10,966 nucleotides of DNA from Fibrobacter sp. UBA4373 (lineage in GTDB: Bacteria > Fibrobacterota > Fibrobacteria > Fibrobacterales > Fibrobacteraceae): NCBI GenBank assembly GCA_002390045.1, contig DGSB01000060.1, positions 1 to 10,966 of the forward strand, read 5' to 3'. The notes under the pieces were generated by a model. That model was not told where the DNA came from. It made no database searches and worked only from the letters and a program-made list of their open reading frames with translations. Shown piece after piece: positions 1 through 9,701 of the stretch. The translations under genes were made by a program, and so were the position numbers. Position 1 is the stretch's first letter, and every line of letters begins with the position of its first letter.

Positions 1-2
1 CA

Positions 3-587
3 TCACAGCGACAGGGCGTAGTCGCGAAGCGTCTTCCAGAAGAGGGCATGTTCTTGCACAAGGACACGGGCCGCAAGATCTTCTGGAGTATCCGATTCAA
101 GAACAGGAACCTTTGTCTGCGCGAGCGTCTTTCCACAATCGATTTCACTTGTCACCAAATGAATGGTCGGGCCACTTTCCTTTTCTCCAGCAGCGATAAC
201 CGCCTGATGGACGCGGATGCCGTAAAATCCTTTACCACCATATTTCGGAAGAAGTGCCGGATGCACGTTCAAAACCCGATTTTTCATCGCATCAAGGAAC
301 GAATCCGGAATTTTTTTCATGTAACCGCAAAGGGCAACAAAATCGACCGGATGTTCTTTCAGCACATCCAAAAGCGCCTGTTCATAATCCGCTTCGTTCG
401 GATGCGTCTTCGAAGAGATGTGGTACACCGGAATCCCGTGTTCCTTCGCACTTTTTGCAGCGCCGCAATCCGCATTGTTCACGATTAAAAATTCACAGGA
501 ACCTTCCAAGGATCCATCTTCCGCATGGGAAAGAAGTGCGCGGAAATTGCTACCGCCACCCGAAGCAAAAGCACCAAATCTAAACAT
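3..587 (-). CDS. purN: Phosphoribosylglycinamide formyltransferase (GAR transformylase)
   Basis: This cytoplasmic enzyme transfers the formyl group of 10-formyl-tetrahydrofolate to glycinamide ribonucleotide, the third step of de novo purine synthesis. The 194-residue protein is full length for the PurN family. It opens with the family pattern ASGGGSN (residues 8-14), the phosphate-binding loop. The catalytic motif NVHPALLPKYGGKG begins at residue 107, giving N107 and H109, and the later segment around SEIDCG supplies D150, matching the E. coli N106/H108/D144 triad by motif. The KYGGKGFYG stretch differs from the E. coli KYPGLHTH type; I recall such a variant from Bacteroidetes-like lineages. 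The ATG start fits because the first beta strand begins at once. No Shine-Dalgarno sequence is visible before it. The TGA stop at 3-5 overlaps an ATG at 1-3 (TGATG), so a coupled downstream gene may begin there. It is transcribed divergently from the GH116 gene. Confidence 0.96.
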   Translation of the reverse strand: MFRFGAFASGGGSNFRALLSHAEDGSLEGSCEFLIVNNADCGAAKSAKEHGIPVYHISSKTHPNEADYEQALLDVLKEHPVDFVALCGYMKKIPDSFLDAMKNRVLNVHPALLPKYGGKGFYGIRVHQAVIAAGEKESGPTIHLVTSEIDCGKTLAQTKVPVLESDTPEDLAARVLVQEHALFWKTLRDYALSL

Positions 588-591
588 GCGA

Positions 592-599
592 CAAAAATA
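592..599 (-). promoter_or_regulatory. Possible purN promoter element (TAnnTTTG-like)
   Basis: Read on the minus strand, the bases TATTTTTG lie four bases before the purN ATG. They match the TAnnTTTG -7 element known from Bacteroidota promoters. A transcript starting just downstream would be nearly leaderless, which would fit the missing Shine-Dalgarno sequence. The region is AT-rich and such a match could be chance; I see no matching -33 TTTG element at the right distance. Confidence 0.25.
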
Positions 600-622
600 A
601 CTTTTCTAAATTAAATGCGAAG

Positions 623-628
623 TAAAAT
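623..628 (+). promoter_or_regulatory. Possible -10 element for the GH116 gene
   Basis: TAAAAT matches the sigma-70 -10 consensus TATAAT at five of six positions and sits 25 bases before the chosen ATG at 654, in the 66-base gap between purN and this gene. No good -35 hexamer is visible 16-18 bases upstream, so this is only a candidate. Confidence 0.3.
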
Positions 629-640
629 ATCAACAACCAT

Positions 641-645
641 AGGAC
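641..645 (+). promoter_or_regulatory. Ribosome binding site fixing the GH116 start
   Basis: AGGAC lies eight bases before the ATG at 654 and is the only Shine-Dalgarno-like purine run near the 5' end of this gene. It favours the start at 654 over an in-frame ATG at 615, which lies upstream of this site and has no such sequence in front of it. Confidence 0.6.
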
Positions 646-653
646 ATCTCCTC

Positions 654-3600
654 ATGACATTTGATAAATATTTGGAATCCGCCAAGTTGCACGGCAACGT
701 GAAAGACTTGATGACCAAGGGTCTCGCCGTGGAATTCATTCAGCCGTGGTACACCCCGCTCACCACGACCCCGGCAACAACAGGTATTGCCGTCGGCGGT
801 ATCGGTAGCACTTATACGGTGACTCCGGCCGGCACGACTCCGGTCACGGGAATCATTCCGGGCGTTCAGGTTCGCACCGAAAATCCGAACGACATGCGTT
901 TGCAGAACGTTTTCTACCGTGAATCTGTCATCGACAAAAAAGCTCCGCTCACCATCCGCAGCTTCTTTGAATTCTGCCGCAAGAACCAGTTCTACACCTT
1001 AAAGGATGCAGAGGGCAACGCCCTGTTCGAATGCCAGAACGAAAAGGAAACCTTGAAGAAGCTCGAAGCCGTTCTCGCCGACAAGAAGTTCTGGGAGACG
1101 AACAAGGACGCTCTTCTCCGCTGGCACACGGAATTCAGCCCGCGCACCCAGGCGATGATCGAAGCCGGCGACACGACTTCTCCGGAATTCAACCGCGCCG
1201 TTCTCGTCGACTTCTTCGACGGTGAACTCGGCGAAAAGGTCGAAAGCAAGGGCGCTCTCACCGGCGCATTTGGAGACGAAACCGAATTCCTCGGCGAAAA
1301 GGGCTACGACGCCCAGAAGATGGAATACACGGCGGAATATCCGCTTTCCCGCACCCAGTATAAGGGTCAGAAAGGCGTGCAGATTACCCGCTACCAGTAC
1401 AGCTACATTCTCCCGAACAACGAACGTATTTCGAGCCTTCCGGTCAGCGCAACCCGCTATGAACTCGTGAACCCGACAAAGCAGGTCCGCGAAGTGACGC
1501 TCGTGCAGATGCAGGAAAACTACTGCGGCTACCAGGTTCGCAAGGACCGTGAAAGCGTTCAGGATTCTTCCTTTGTGCTCGTTCCGACCGCTCGCGATCC
1601 GATGGGCGTGGAATTCAATTCGACTCTCGCCGACGGTCGCGTGGTGAAGGGAGTCGAATTCTTCAACAAGAACATCCTTTCCGAAAGCGACTTCGACGGT
1701 TGCATGGGAATTTCTGCAACGTGGAACCCGAAGGACGATGTGAACGTTACCACAAAGCCTCTCTTCTACCGTAACGATCAGAAGACGGTTCTCGCAGGCG
1801 CCCTCCACAGTGGCCGCGTTTCGCAGACCTTCGTGAAGAACGTTTACAGCGGTCGCGAAACCGTCGCTGGCGCAGTCGTCGCCACGATCCGCTTGAAGCC
1901 GAAGGCAAAGGCTACGGTCCAGTTCAACACGGTTCTCGACTTTGCACACATCCGCTTCCACGGCGCACAGGAAACCTTGAAGAAGTACACCGTCTTCTAT
2001 CCGGAATCCTTTGGCCGCGTCCAGGCAATGCTTTCCGAAGCTCTGAGCTTTGACGCTGAATTCGAAAAGACTTTTGGCGAAGCTTACCATGCACTCGCAC
2101 CGGAAAAGGCTTTGGCAAAGCTCTTCCCGAAGGACAAGAAGAAGCAGGCCGAATTCCGTTCCCTCGCTCTCAACACCTTGAGCTTTATTCCGGAAGCTAC
2201 CGTCTGGGACAAGGACGACAACTTCCTCGTTCGCGAATGCGCGGACTATCCGTTCTTCAACTCTCTCGACGTTTACTTCTACGGCAGCTTCTCGCTCCTC
2301 GCCCTTTTGCCGCGCCTGGATGGCGAAGTGCTGAAGCGCTTTAGCGATGCGATCCTTGCCGAAGACATGACCCGCCGTCGTCATCACGAATATGTGAACC
2401 ATCCGTATGCGGATCTTCCGCAGGCAAAGCTCGAAGGTCCTCTCGCCGTGACCGGCGCCGTGATTCACGATCTCGGAAGCCCGTTCGTTCCGCATGCCGA
2501 CGCTTACGACTGGCATAACGTGAAGGAATGGAAGGACCTCGCTCCGAAATACGTGTTGATGGTTCTCCGCCATTACAAGCTCACCGGTGAAAAGTCCGTT
2601 GTCGACGCTTGCAAGGACGCCGTCTACGCCAGCATGGAATACCTGGAAAAGATGGTCGCCGAAGGCGAAAACTTCCCGCTTACCCACGGTACGGACGATA
2701 CGTTCGATAACCTTTCTTCGAACGGCATTTCCGTTTACTGCGGATCTCTCTGGATCGCTGGTCTCCGCGCAGCAGCAAAGATTGCCGAACTTGAAGGCGA
2801 CTCCGCACGTGCAATCGACTGGAACAAGAAAGCCGACGAAGCCGAAGCCGAATTCCACGCCGCCCTTTGGGATGAAAACGAAGGCTACTTCCACTTCTTC
2901 GCCACCCCGATCGAAGCAAAGGACGTGAACTTCGAAAACTTTGACAAGATCGTGGAAGCTCTCGCTGACCTCGTACCGCTTTCCGGAACCGACACGCAGA
3001 AGCTCCGCGAATTGAACGACTGGCTCGACTTCAGCGACATTCCGGAAGAAGAAGAACTTTCGAAGCTTGAACTCCGCAAGTGGAAGAAGACCTGGCTCTA
3101 CAGCACCGCCCCGGAAGCCTTCACAGATTCGTTCAAGGCAAAGATCGATCTCGATTCCGACGACGTATTCGCCGACTCGATGCTCGCCGACACCTATCTC
3201 CGTCTTCTCGACTTGAAGCCGATTACCGACGAAGAAAAAGGCACCCGTACCCTCGACCGTATCTTCAAGACAAACTACAAGAAAAATTCCCCGCTGCTCG
3301 GCGCCGCAAACCTTGTCCACAAGGACGGTTCCCCGCTCGACGAATTCAACTTCCAGGCTCATGACGTTTGGATCGGTATTCAGTACAGCATCGCCAGCGG
3401 TCTCATTCTCCACAAGAGCTTTGACGAAGCCCGCGACCTCGTGGAAAGCATGATCCAGAACCTTTACGAAGAAGCGAAGATTCCGTTCGCCGCACCGGAA
3501 GGATTCAACGGTTCCTGCCGTCTCCACGAAGACACTCTCGAAAAGGCTGGAGTTTCCGCTTCCGCAGCCAAGACGCTCATCGCCGAACTCGTGAAGAAGA

Positions 3601-3809
3601 AAGCCCTTCTCCCGGATCAGCGTATCGCTCCGACTCTCACGACGAACCTCGCTTCGTTCAAGAAGTCCTACGGCGCTCTTGCGAAGAAGGCGAATATTTC
3701 GGAAGAAGACCTGTTCACGCTGCTCCACAGCACGGCACTCAAGTACACGGCCGGTAAGTATTTCCGTCCGGGTATGGTGTTCGCCCTGTTCACCGCTCTG
3801 AACAAGTAA
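654..3809 (+). CDS. GH116-family glycoside hydrolase (GBA2-like, DUF608 catalytic domain)
   Basis: Probable retaining beta-glycosidase, related to non-lysosomal glucosylceramidase GBA2 and bacterial GH116 beta-glucosidases. With the start at 654 it has 1051 residues, longer than TxGH116 (about 800) or human GBA2 (about 930). The N-terminal half has the family beta-sandwich, starting at GIAVGGIGS. The (alpha/alpha)6 half carries the expected catalytic set by motif: nucleophile E528 in VRECADYP, D539 in SLDVYFYGS (spacing of 11 as in TxGH116 E441/D452), H605-D606 in VIHDLGSP, and acid/base D685 in DDTFDNL followed by YCGSLWIAGL. Further family motifs are DSMLADTYLR (841-850) and the C-terminal YFRPGMVFALF. 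Residues about 750-840 and 954-1034 look like insertions. No signal peptide or membrane segment is visible, so it is probably cytoplasmic. Codons are strongly biased (mostly AAG for Lys, CTC for Leu, CCG for Pro), suggesting high expression. Family is fairly certain; substrate is unknown. Confidence 0.88.
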   Translation: MTFDKYLESAKLHGNVKDLMTKGLAVEFIQPWYTPLTTTPATTGIAVGGIGSTYTVTPAGTTPVTGIIPGVQVRTENPNDMRLQNVFYRESVIDKKAPLTIRSFFEFCRKNQFYTLKDAEGNALFECQNEKETLKKLEAVLADKKFWETNKDALLRWHTEFSPRTQAMIEAGDTTSPEFNRAVLVDFFDGELGEKVESKGALTGAFGDETEFLGEKGYDAQKMEYTAEYPLSRTQYKGQKGVQITRYQYSYILPNNERISSLPVSATRYELVNPTKQVREVTLVQMQENYCGYQVRKDRESVQDSSFVLVPTARDPMGVEFNSTLADGRVVKGVEFFNKNILSESDFDGCMGISATWNPKDDVNVTTKPLFYRNDQKTVLAGALHSGRVSQTFVKNVYSGRETVAGAVVATIRLKPKAKATVQFNTVLDFAHIRFHGAQETLKKYTVFYPESFGRVQAMLSEALSFDAEFEKTFGEAYHALAPEKALAKLFPKDKKKQAEFRSLALNTLSFIPEATVWDKDDNFLVRECADYPFFNSLDVYFYGSFSLLALLPRLDGEVLKRFSDAILAEDMTRRRHHEYVNHPYADLPQAKLEGPLAVTGAVIHDLGSPFVPHADAYDWHNVKEWKDLAPKYVLMVLRHYKLTGEKSVVDACKDAVYASMEYLEKMVAEGENFPLTHGTDDTFDNLSSNGISVYCGSLWIAGLRAAAKIAELEGDSARAIDWNKKADEAEAEFHAALWDENEGYFHFFATPIEAKDVNFENFDKIVEALADLVPLSGTDTQKLRELNDWLDFSDIPEEEELSKLELRKWKKTWLYSTAPEAFTDSFKAKIDLDSDDVFADSMLADTYLRLLDLKPITDEEKGTRTLDRIFKTNYKKNSPLLGAANLVHKDGSPLDEFNFQAHDVWIGIQYSIASGLILHKSFDEARDLVESMIQNLYEEAKIPFAAPEGFNGSCRLHEDTLEKAGVSASAAKTLIAELVKKKALLPDQRIAPTLTTNLASFKKSYGALAKKANISEEDLFTLLHSTALKYTAGKYFRPGMVFALFTALNK

Positions 3810-3827
3810 TTCGGAATGGAAAAATTC

Positions 3828-3856
3828 AAAAGCCTCCCCGCCAGGGGAGGCTTTTT
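3828..3856 (+). terminator. Rho-independent terminator, bidirectional
   Basis: A perfect 9-base-pair GC-rich stem (AGCCTCCCC at 3831-3839 with GGGGAGGCT at 3844-3852) with a 4-base GCCA loop is followed by a T run on the plus strand and preceded by AAAA. It ends the GH116 transcript 21 bases after the stop codon. Because A-rich sequence lies on its left side, it can also stop the convergent minus-strand operon. Confidence 0.9.
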
Positions 3857-3873
3857 GCTGTCTTAAAATTCAA

Positions 3874-3894
3874 CGGTCGAAAAGCTTTTGACCG
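3874..3894 (-). terminator. Second hairpin, probable terminator of the scpB-mutS operon
   Basis: The inverted repeat CGGTCGAAA / TTTTGACCG forms a 9-pair stem (one G-T wobble) with a 3-base loop. It lies just beyond the stop codon of the phosphatase gene. The flanking AAAATT (3865-3870) and AATTTT (3895-3900) can extend the stem past a 3-base bulge. On the minus strand it is followed by a loose TTGAATTTT tail, so it is weaker than the neighbouring terminator and may act together with it. Confidence 0.55.
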
Positions 3895-3904
3895 AATTTT
3901 GCGA

Positions 3905-5806
3905 TTAGAACTTCATCACCAGAATCGTGATATCGTCTGCCTGCGGTGCACCATGGGCAAAGTTCCGCAGTTCTTCCAACAACGCCTTGCGGATTTCATC
4001 CGCAGTCAAAGCCTGGTACTTTTCGACAAACGCCTGCAACCTTCCAAGCCCGAACATTTCCCGTTTTTCGTTCGCCGATTCCGTCACACCGTCCGTGTAC
4101 AGCAAAACGGTGTCTCCCGGTTTTACAATCAAGGATTTTTCACGGATAATCTTGCTGTTGTCTTCGACCATTCCCAAGGCAATGCCACCGCTCTTGATCG
4201 TTTCCAGTTCATTTTCCGACTTTTTAAAATGCAGAATATGTTCGTGACCGCAACTTGTATAATGCAAAGACTTGGAGCGCGGATTCCATTCAAAGAAAAG
4301 GAGCGACGCGAACATCGTTTCAAAAATATGACCCGCCAAGTCCGAATTCACACGGACAAGCGCCCGGTATGAATTCACAAAGTAACGGCATTCCGCATGC
4401 AAAAAGGCGTAGAGCGAAGTCATCACCATGCCCGCAGGAACGCCCTTGCCCGAAACGTCGCCAATCACAATGCCCAAATTTCCGTTCGGCAAATCCAAAA
4501 AGTCGAAGTAGTCTCCTCCGATTTCCTTGGCCGGAGTCATCGAGCCCGCCAACGAGATTCCGTCGAATTCCGGAATCGTATGCGGCAAAAGTCCCGACTG
4601 GATATGGAATCCGAGCTGCAATTCCGCCTGCGTGCGCGCCTGATTCTGACGTTCCATCACCGCTTCGTTCGCCTTGAGAATCATCGTCGCGTAGTGGGCA
4701 AAGTTCTGAACCAGGTAATAATCACTTTCGGTAAAGTAACGTTCGTAAAGCTTGTTTTCGACAACGAGAACGCCGAGGAGCTGCTGGTCAAAATTCAGCG
4801 GTTCAAGAATTAACGAGCGGATATTTGCCGCACGGCTGCCCAGAGATAAAATTCGACCGTCCTGACTTGCAAAAGGAACGAAGGTTCCGATGCGCGACAT
4901 TCCGCATTCCCAAACGATGTTGTCCCGATCGCTGATATTTTGCGAAAGGGCAATTTCCTTTAAGGCTTCCACATGGGTAAAACTCATTTCGTTTCCGCGG
5001 ACGAGCGGAAAGAAAATGCCGTAGATATCGGAACAGCGGAACAGTTGTCCTTTTTCATCCCAGATGTAAATCGCCGCGGACTTGGCTTCAATACCCTGGG
5101 CAAGGTTCGCGAGGAAGTTCTGCAAGGATTCATGCAAATCCGAGAAGTCATTCACCGTTTCGCCCATCTTGGTCACAATCTTGTAGTTTACCTTGCGTTC
5201 TTCATCATGCGCAGCAATCATCCTGTCTTTGTGGTCGATCCAGTTGCCATAACGCCGCATGAACACGTAGGCAATCTGCACAATAAAGAGCAAGCGGAAC
5301 GGAGGAAGCACAAGAAAAGAACTGATGATATAGAAGTAAAAGACCAAATGAATCCGCGGCTTCGGGTAATAAGACATCGACGAGTAGACTCGGTCAAAGT
5401 AGAAGACGACCAAAGCGGAGACTATCAGCGGAATTAAAAATACAGGCGGATTTAAAACCTTGAAGCATACAAAATTGACAACGACATAAATCAAAAAGGC
5501 GACAATTGCACGCATCCGATAGGCCTTCTGAATCGGCTCCACGGCTTTCCGTCTTTCTTCCCATATGAACAGGAACGTGAAATACAGCATTACGAGCATG
5601 TCACCGATCGGATTCAAATTGCGCAATTGCGGATCATTGCCCAAAAAGCGAGAACCCACGGCGTTCCACAAGAGGAACAGGCTCGCAAAAATCAGCCACG
5701 GAAGCTGACGCGCCGACGGACGCTTTCCATGGAGTTCCACCAGCATCATGAAGAAAGGAAATGACGATACCAGCGGAAGAAGAGAAAGTAAAATGCTATA
5801 GATCAC
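3905..5806 (-). CDS. Membrane-anchored GAF-SpoIIE (RsbU-like) serine phosphatase
   Basis: Predicted PP2C-type protein phosphatase of the SpoIIE/RsbU class, which in known partner-switching systems dephosphorylates an anti-sigma-factor antagonist. The 633 residues fall into three parts. Residues 1-185 contain about six hydrophobic segments (near 1-23, 36-54, 66-84, 98-118, 120-138 and 152-182), so the protein should sit in the inner membrane. Residues about 215-380 look like a GAF sensor domain. Residues about 395-633 are the phosphatase, with EIGGDYFDF (D432), GDVSGKG (D450), YTDGVTES (D572) and ADDITIL (D624-D625), the expected metal-binding acidic residues. A linker near 380-400 is probably a signalling helix. 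The GTG start overlaps the upstream stop as GTGA (5803-5806), with no separate Shine-Dalgarno sequence, so translation is probably coupled. It is the last gene of the operon. No kinase, STAS antagonist or sigma factor is present in the window, so its partner is unknown. Confidence 0.9.
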   Translation of the reverse strand: MIYSILLSLLPLVSSFPFFMMLVELHGKRPSARQLPWLIFASLFLLWNAVGSRFLGNDPQLRNLNPIGDMLVMLYFTFLFIWEERRKAVEPIQKAYRMRAIVAFLIYVVVNFVCFKVLNPPVFLIPLIVSALVVFYFDRVYSSMSYYPKPRIHLVFYFYIISSFLVLPPFRLLFIVQIAYVFMRRYGNWIDHKDRMIAAHDEERKVNYKIVTKMGETVNDFSDLHESLQNFLANLAQGIEAKSAAIYIWDEKGQLFRCSDIYGIFFPLVRGNEMSFTHVEALKEIALSQNISDRDNIVWECGMSRIGTFVPFASQDGRILSLGSRAANIRSLILEPLNFDQQLLGVLVVENKLYERYFTESDYYLVQNFAHYATMILKANEAVMERQNQARTQAELQLGFHIQSGLLPHTIPEFDGISLAGSMTPAKEIGGDYFDFLDLPNGNLGIVIGDVSGKGVPAGMVMTSLYAFLHAECRYFVNSYRALVRVNSDLAGHIFETMFASLLFFEWNPRSKSLHYTSCGHEHILHFKKSENELETIKSGGIALGMVEDNSKIIREKSLIVKPGDTVLLYTDGVTESANEKREMFGLGRLQAFVEKYQALTADEIRKALLEELRNFAHGAPQADDITILVMKF

Positions 5807-6321
5807 GTTGGAAAAATAATAAAGGATTGAGTTCTAAGCCATTCACGGTGACCTTTTACGGGAACATTCTGTAGCTTAGAAGCGAGTTTTTTCCCGAAAT
5901 CCGTCGCCATTTTTTGAGGATCTGGAACAATAGAAACCCTTCCCAAATCCAAACGGTCGGCATCAAAGCAAGTATCGATCGTGGGATCTCCGGTCGAAGG
6001 CTCCACGGTATGTTTTTGACAAGCGATCAAAAGTTTTTGAAAACGCTCGTCGTCTAAATCAAACAGTTTCCCCCGAAGCTGTTTGGCAAATTCCGCACCA
6101 CGAGGTCCATGTTCTTCGTCATACCCGTCGTGAATCCGGCGAGAATCGTGAAAAAGAGCAAACAGCCGCACGACCGCTTCATCGGCATGAGTCTTTTTCG
6201 CAAGCAAGAGACCGTTGAATTCTACCTGATGCCAATGAGAAAGTCCATGCAAGGACTTTTCGTCGAAAAGGCGATTCTCGTAGATATAGTCTTCCAGCGC
6301 TGCGAAATCGATGCTTTCCAT
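5803..6321 (-). CDS. HD-domain metal-dependent hydrolase, small
   Basis: A 172-residue protein with the signature of the HD superfamily, metal-dependent phosphohydrolases that often act on nucleotides or cyclic dinucleotides. Likely metal ligands are H29 (in HGLSHWH), H58-D59 (in LFHDSRR) and D122 (in DADRLDLGR); H71 and H104 are further candidate active-site histidines. The arrangement, with an early histidine, a central HD pair and a late DADRLD, is complete, so the enzyme is probably active. I see no fused sensor or transmembrane segment. I cannot assign a substrate or gene name. The ATG lies one base after the mutS stop (TAGTATG), and its TGA overlaps the GTG of the next gene, so it sits firmly inside the operon and is probably translated by coupling. 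The downstream membrane phosphatase hints at a signalling role, but this is only inference. Confidence 0.8.
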   Translation of the reverse strand: MESIDFAALEDYIYENRLFDEKSLHGLSHWHQVEFNGLLLAKKTHADEAVVRLFALFHDSRRIHDGYDEEHGPRGAEFAKQLRGKLFDLDDERFQKLLIACQKHTVEPSTGDPTIDTCFDADRLDLGRVSIVPDPQKMATDFGKKLASKLQNVPVKGHREWLRTQSFIIFPT

Positions 6322-6322
6322 A

Positions 6323-8919
<2,597 letters not shown>

Positions 8920-8923
<4 letters not shown>

Positions 8924-9621
8924 GGGGTCCCCATCGAAAGTTCAATTTGCGAAGGATTGGATTCAGGCTGCTTCGGAGATTCGGGTCTATCATTCTCGGC
9001 ATAGTTCGGAACGATTTCGTTCGAATTCAGAAGTTCCTGGAATTCACGGAGACGCGGAAGATCTTCCGGAATCTTGTTGATGCCGAAGTACTTCAAAAAG
9101 TCGTCTGTCGTGACATATGTATAAGGGTTGCCGACGGTTTCTGCGCGGGCTCCAAGAGCAATCAATTTCTTTTCGAGAAGGCTCTTTAACGGCCCATCGC
9201 ACGAAACTCCGCGAACCTGTTCCAGTGCGGCTCGGGTAATCGGCTGCTGGTAGGCAACAATCGAAAGCGTTTCGAGCGCCGCCTGGGAAAGTCTTCGCAG
9301 ATTGGCATCCGGAAAGAGCTTGCGCACCCACGGATAATACCGGGCTCGAGTGCGGAAGCGGTAACCGCCTGCCTGTTCCACAATTTCAAACGGAGAATCG
9401 ATTTTATTCAGATTGTCGTTTGCAATGCGAAGCGCTTCGGCAACGGTCTTTGAATCAAGAAAGTCCCCGATGATTTCCTTCAGTTTTCGAAGCGTCACCA
9501 CATCCGGAGACGCAAAAACCAAAGCCTGCACGATGCGTGCGAGATCTTCGTTCGATTCGATTTTAGGAAGATCGGATACTTCTTCGTTTTCCTTAGGATC
9601 TTTGGATACTTCTTCTGCCAT
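8920..9621 (-). CDS. scpB: Segregation and condensation protein B
   Basis: ScpB is the winged-helix kleisin-associated subunit of the SMC-ScpA-ScpB condensin, which compacts and separates chromosomes. The 233-residue protein has a short acidic, charged N-terminal tail (1-25), then two winged-helix regions. The family hallmark LSQAALETLSIVAYQQPITR begins at residue 111 and is followed by the VRGVSCDGPLKSLLEK segment. The second signature, VGNPYTYVTTDDFLKYFG, begins at residue 163; many homologues have GRP where this one has GNP. The C-terminal tail (about 205-233) is Pro/Ser/Glu-rich and likely disordered. The start is the ATG at 9619-9621, with AGGG only two bases before it, an unusually close Shine-Dalgarno. 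It is the first gene of the operon, and its TGA overlaps the mutS GTG by four bases. ScpA, usually next door, is not in the window. Confidence 0.95.
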
Positions 9622-9665
9622 GACCCTAATTTAAGAATTTTTCAAGCCATCAACGTACGTTTTTC

Positions 9666-9671
9666 TATCTT
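9666..9671 (+). promoter_or_regulatory. Possible ilvD promoter -10 element
   Basis: TATCTT matches four of six positions of the sigma-70 -10 box. The longer stretch TATCTTTA also resembles the TAnnTTTG element of Bacteroidota-type promoters, with one mismatch. A start a few bases downstream would place the palindrome at 9678-9691 at the very 5' end of the mRNA. The nearest -35-like hexamer, TTCAAG (9641-9646), is 19 bases away and weak. For the divergent scpB transcript I see no convincing promoter in this 80-base gap. Confidence 0.3.
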
Positions 9672-9677
9672 TATGGC

Positions 9678-9691
9678 CGTGAAATTTCACG
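9678..9691. promoter_or_regulatory. Perfect 14-base palindrome in the ilvD leader (possible operator)
   Basis: CGTGAAATTTCACG is a perfect inverted repeat. Its last base is the first base of the GAGGT Shine-Dalgarno sequence of ilvD (9691-9695). It could be an operator for a dimeric repressor, placed to block both the ilvD start region and the divergent scpB operon. In RNA it could form only a short 5-pair hairpin with an AATT loop beside the ribosome site. I cannot assign it to a known regulator. Confidence 0.45.
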
Positions 9692-9701
9692 AGGTATAAC
9701 T

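Noticed and set aside
615..653. In-frame upstream ATG at 615 that would add 13 residues to the GH116 protein
   Set aside because: It has no Shine-Dalgarno sequence and would overlap the putative promoter element at 623-628, whereas the ATG at 654 is preceded by AGGAC at a good distance.
999..3728. A 909-codon open frame on the minus strand opposite the GH116 gene
   Set aside because: Its product is low-complexity (rich in Val, Glu, Arg, Phe) with no recognisable motif. The plus-strand gene here shows clear family motifs and strong codon bias, which by itself keeps the opposite frame open.
8924..8932. GGGGACCCC symmetric sequence just before the mutS start
   Set aside because: The arms are separated by a single base, so no hairpin can form, and the bases are explained by scpB codons (Met-Gly-Thr-Pro) plus a Shine-Dalgarno-like GGGG.
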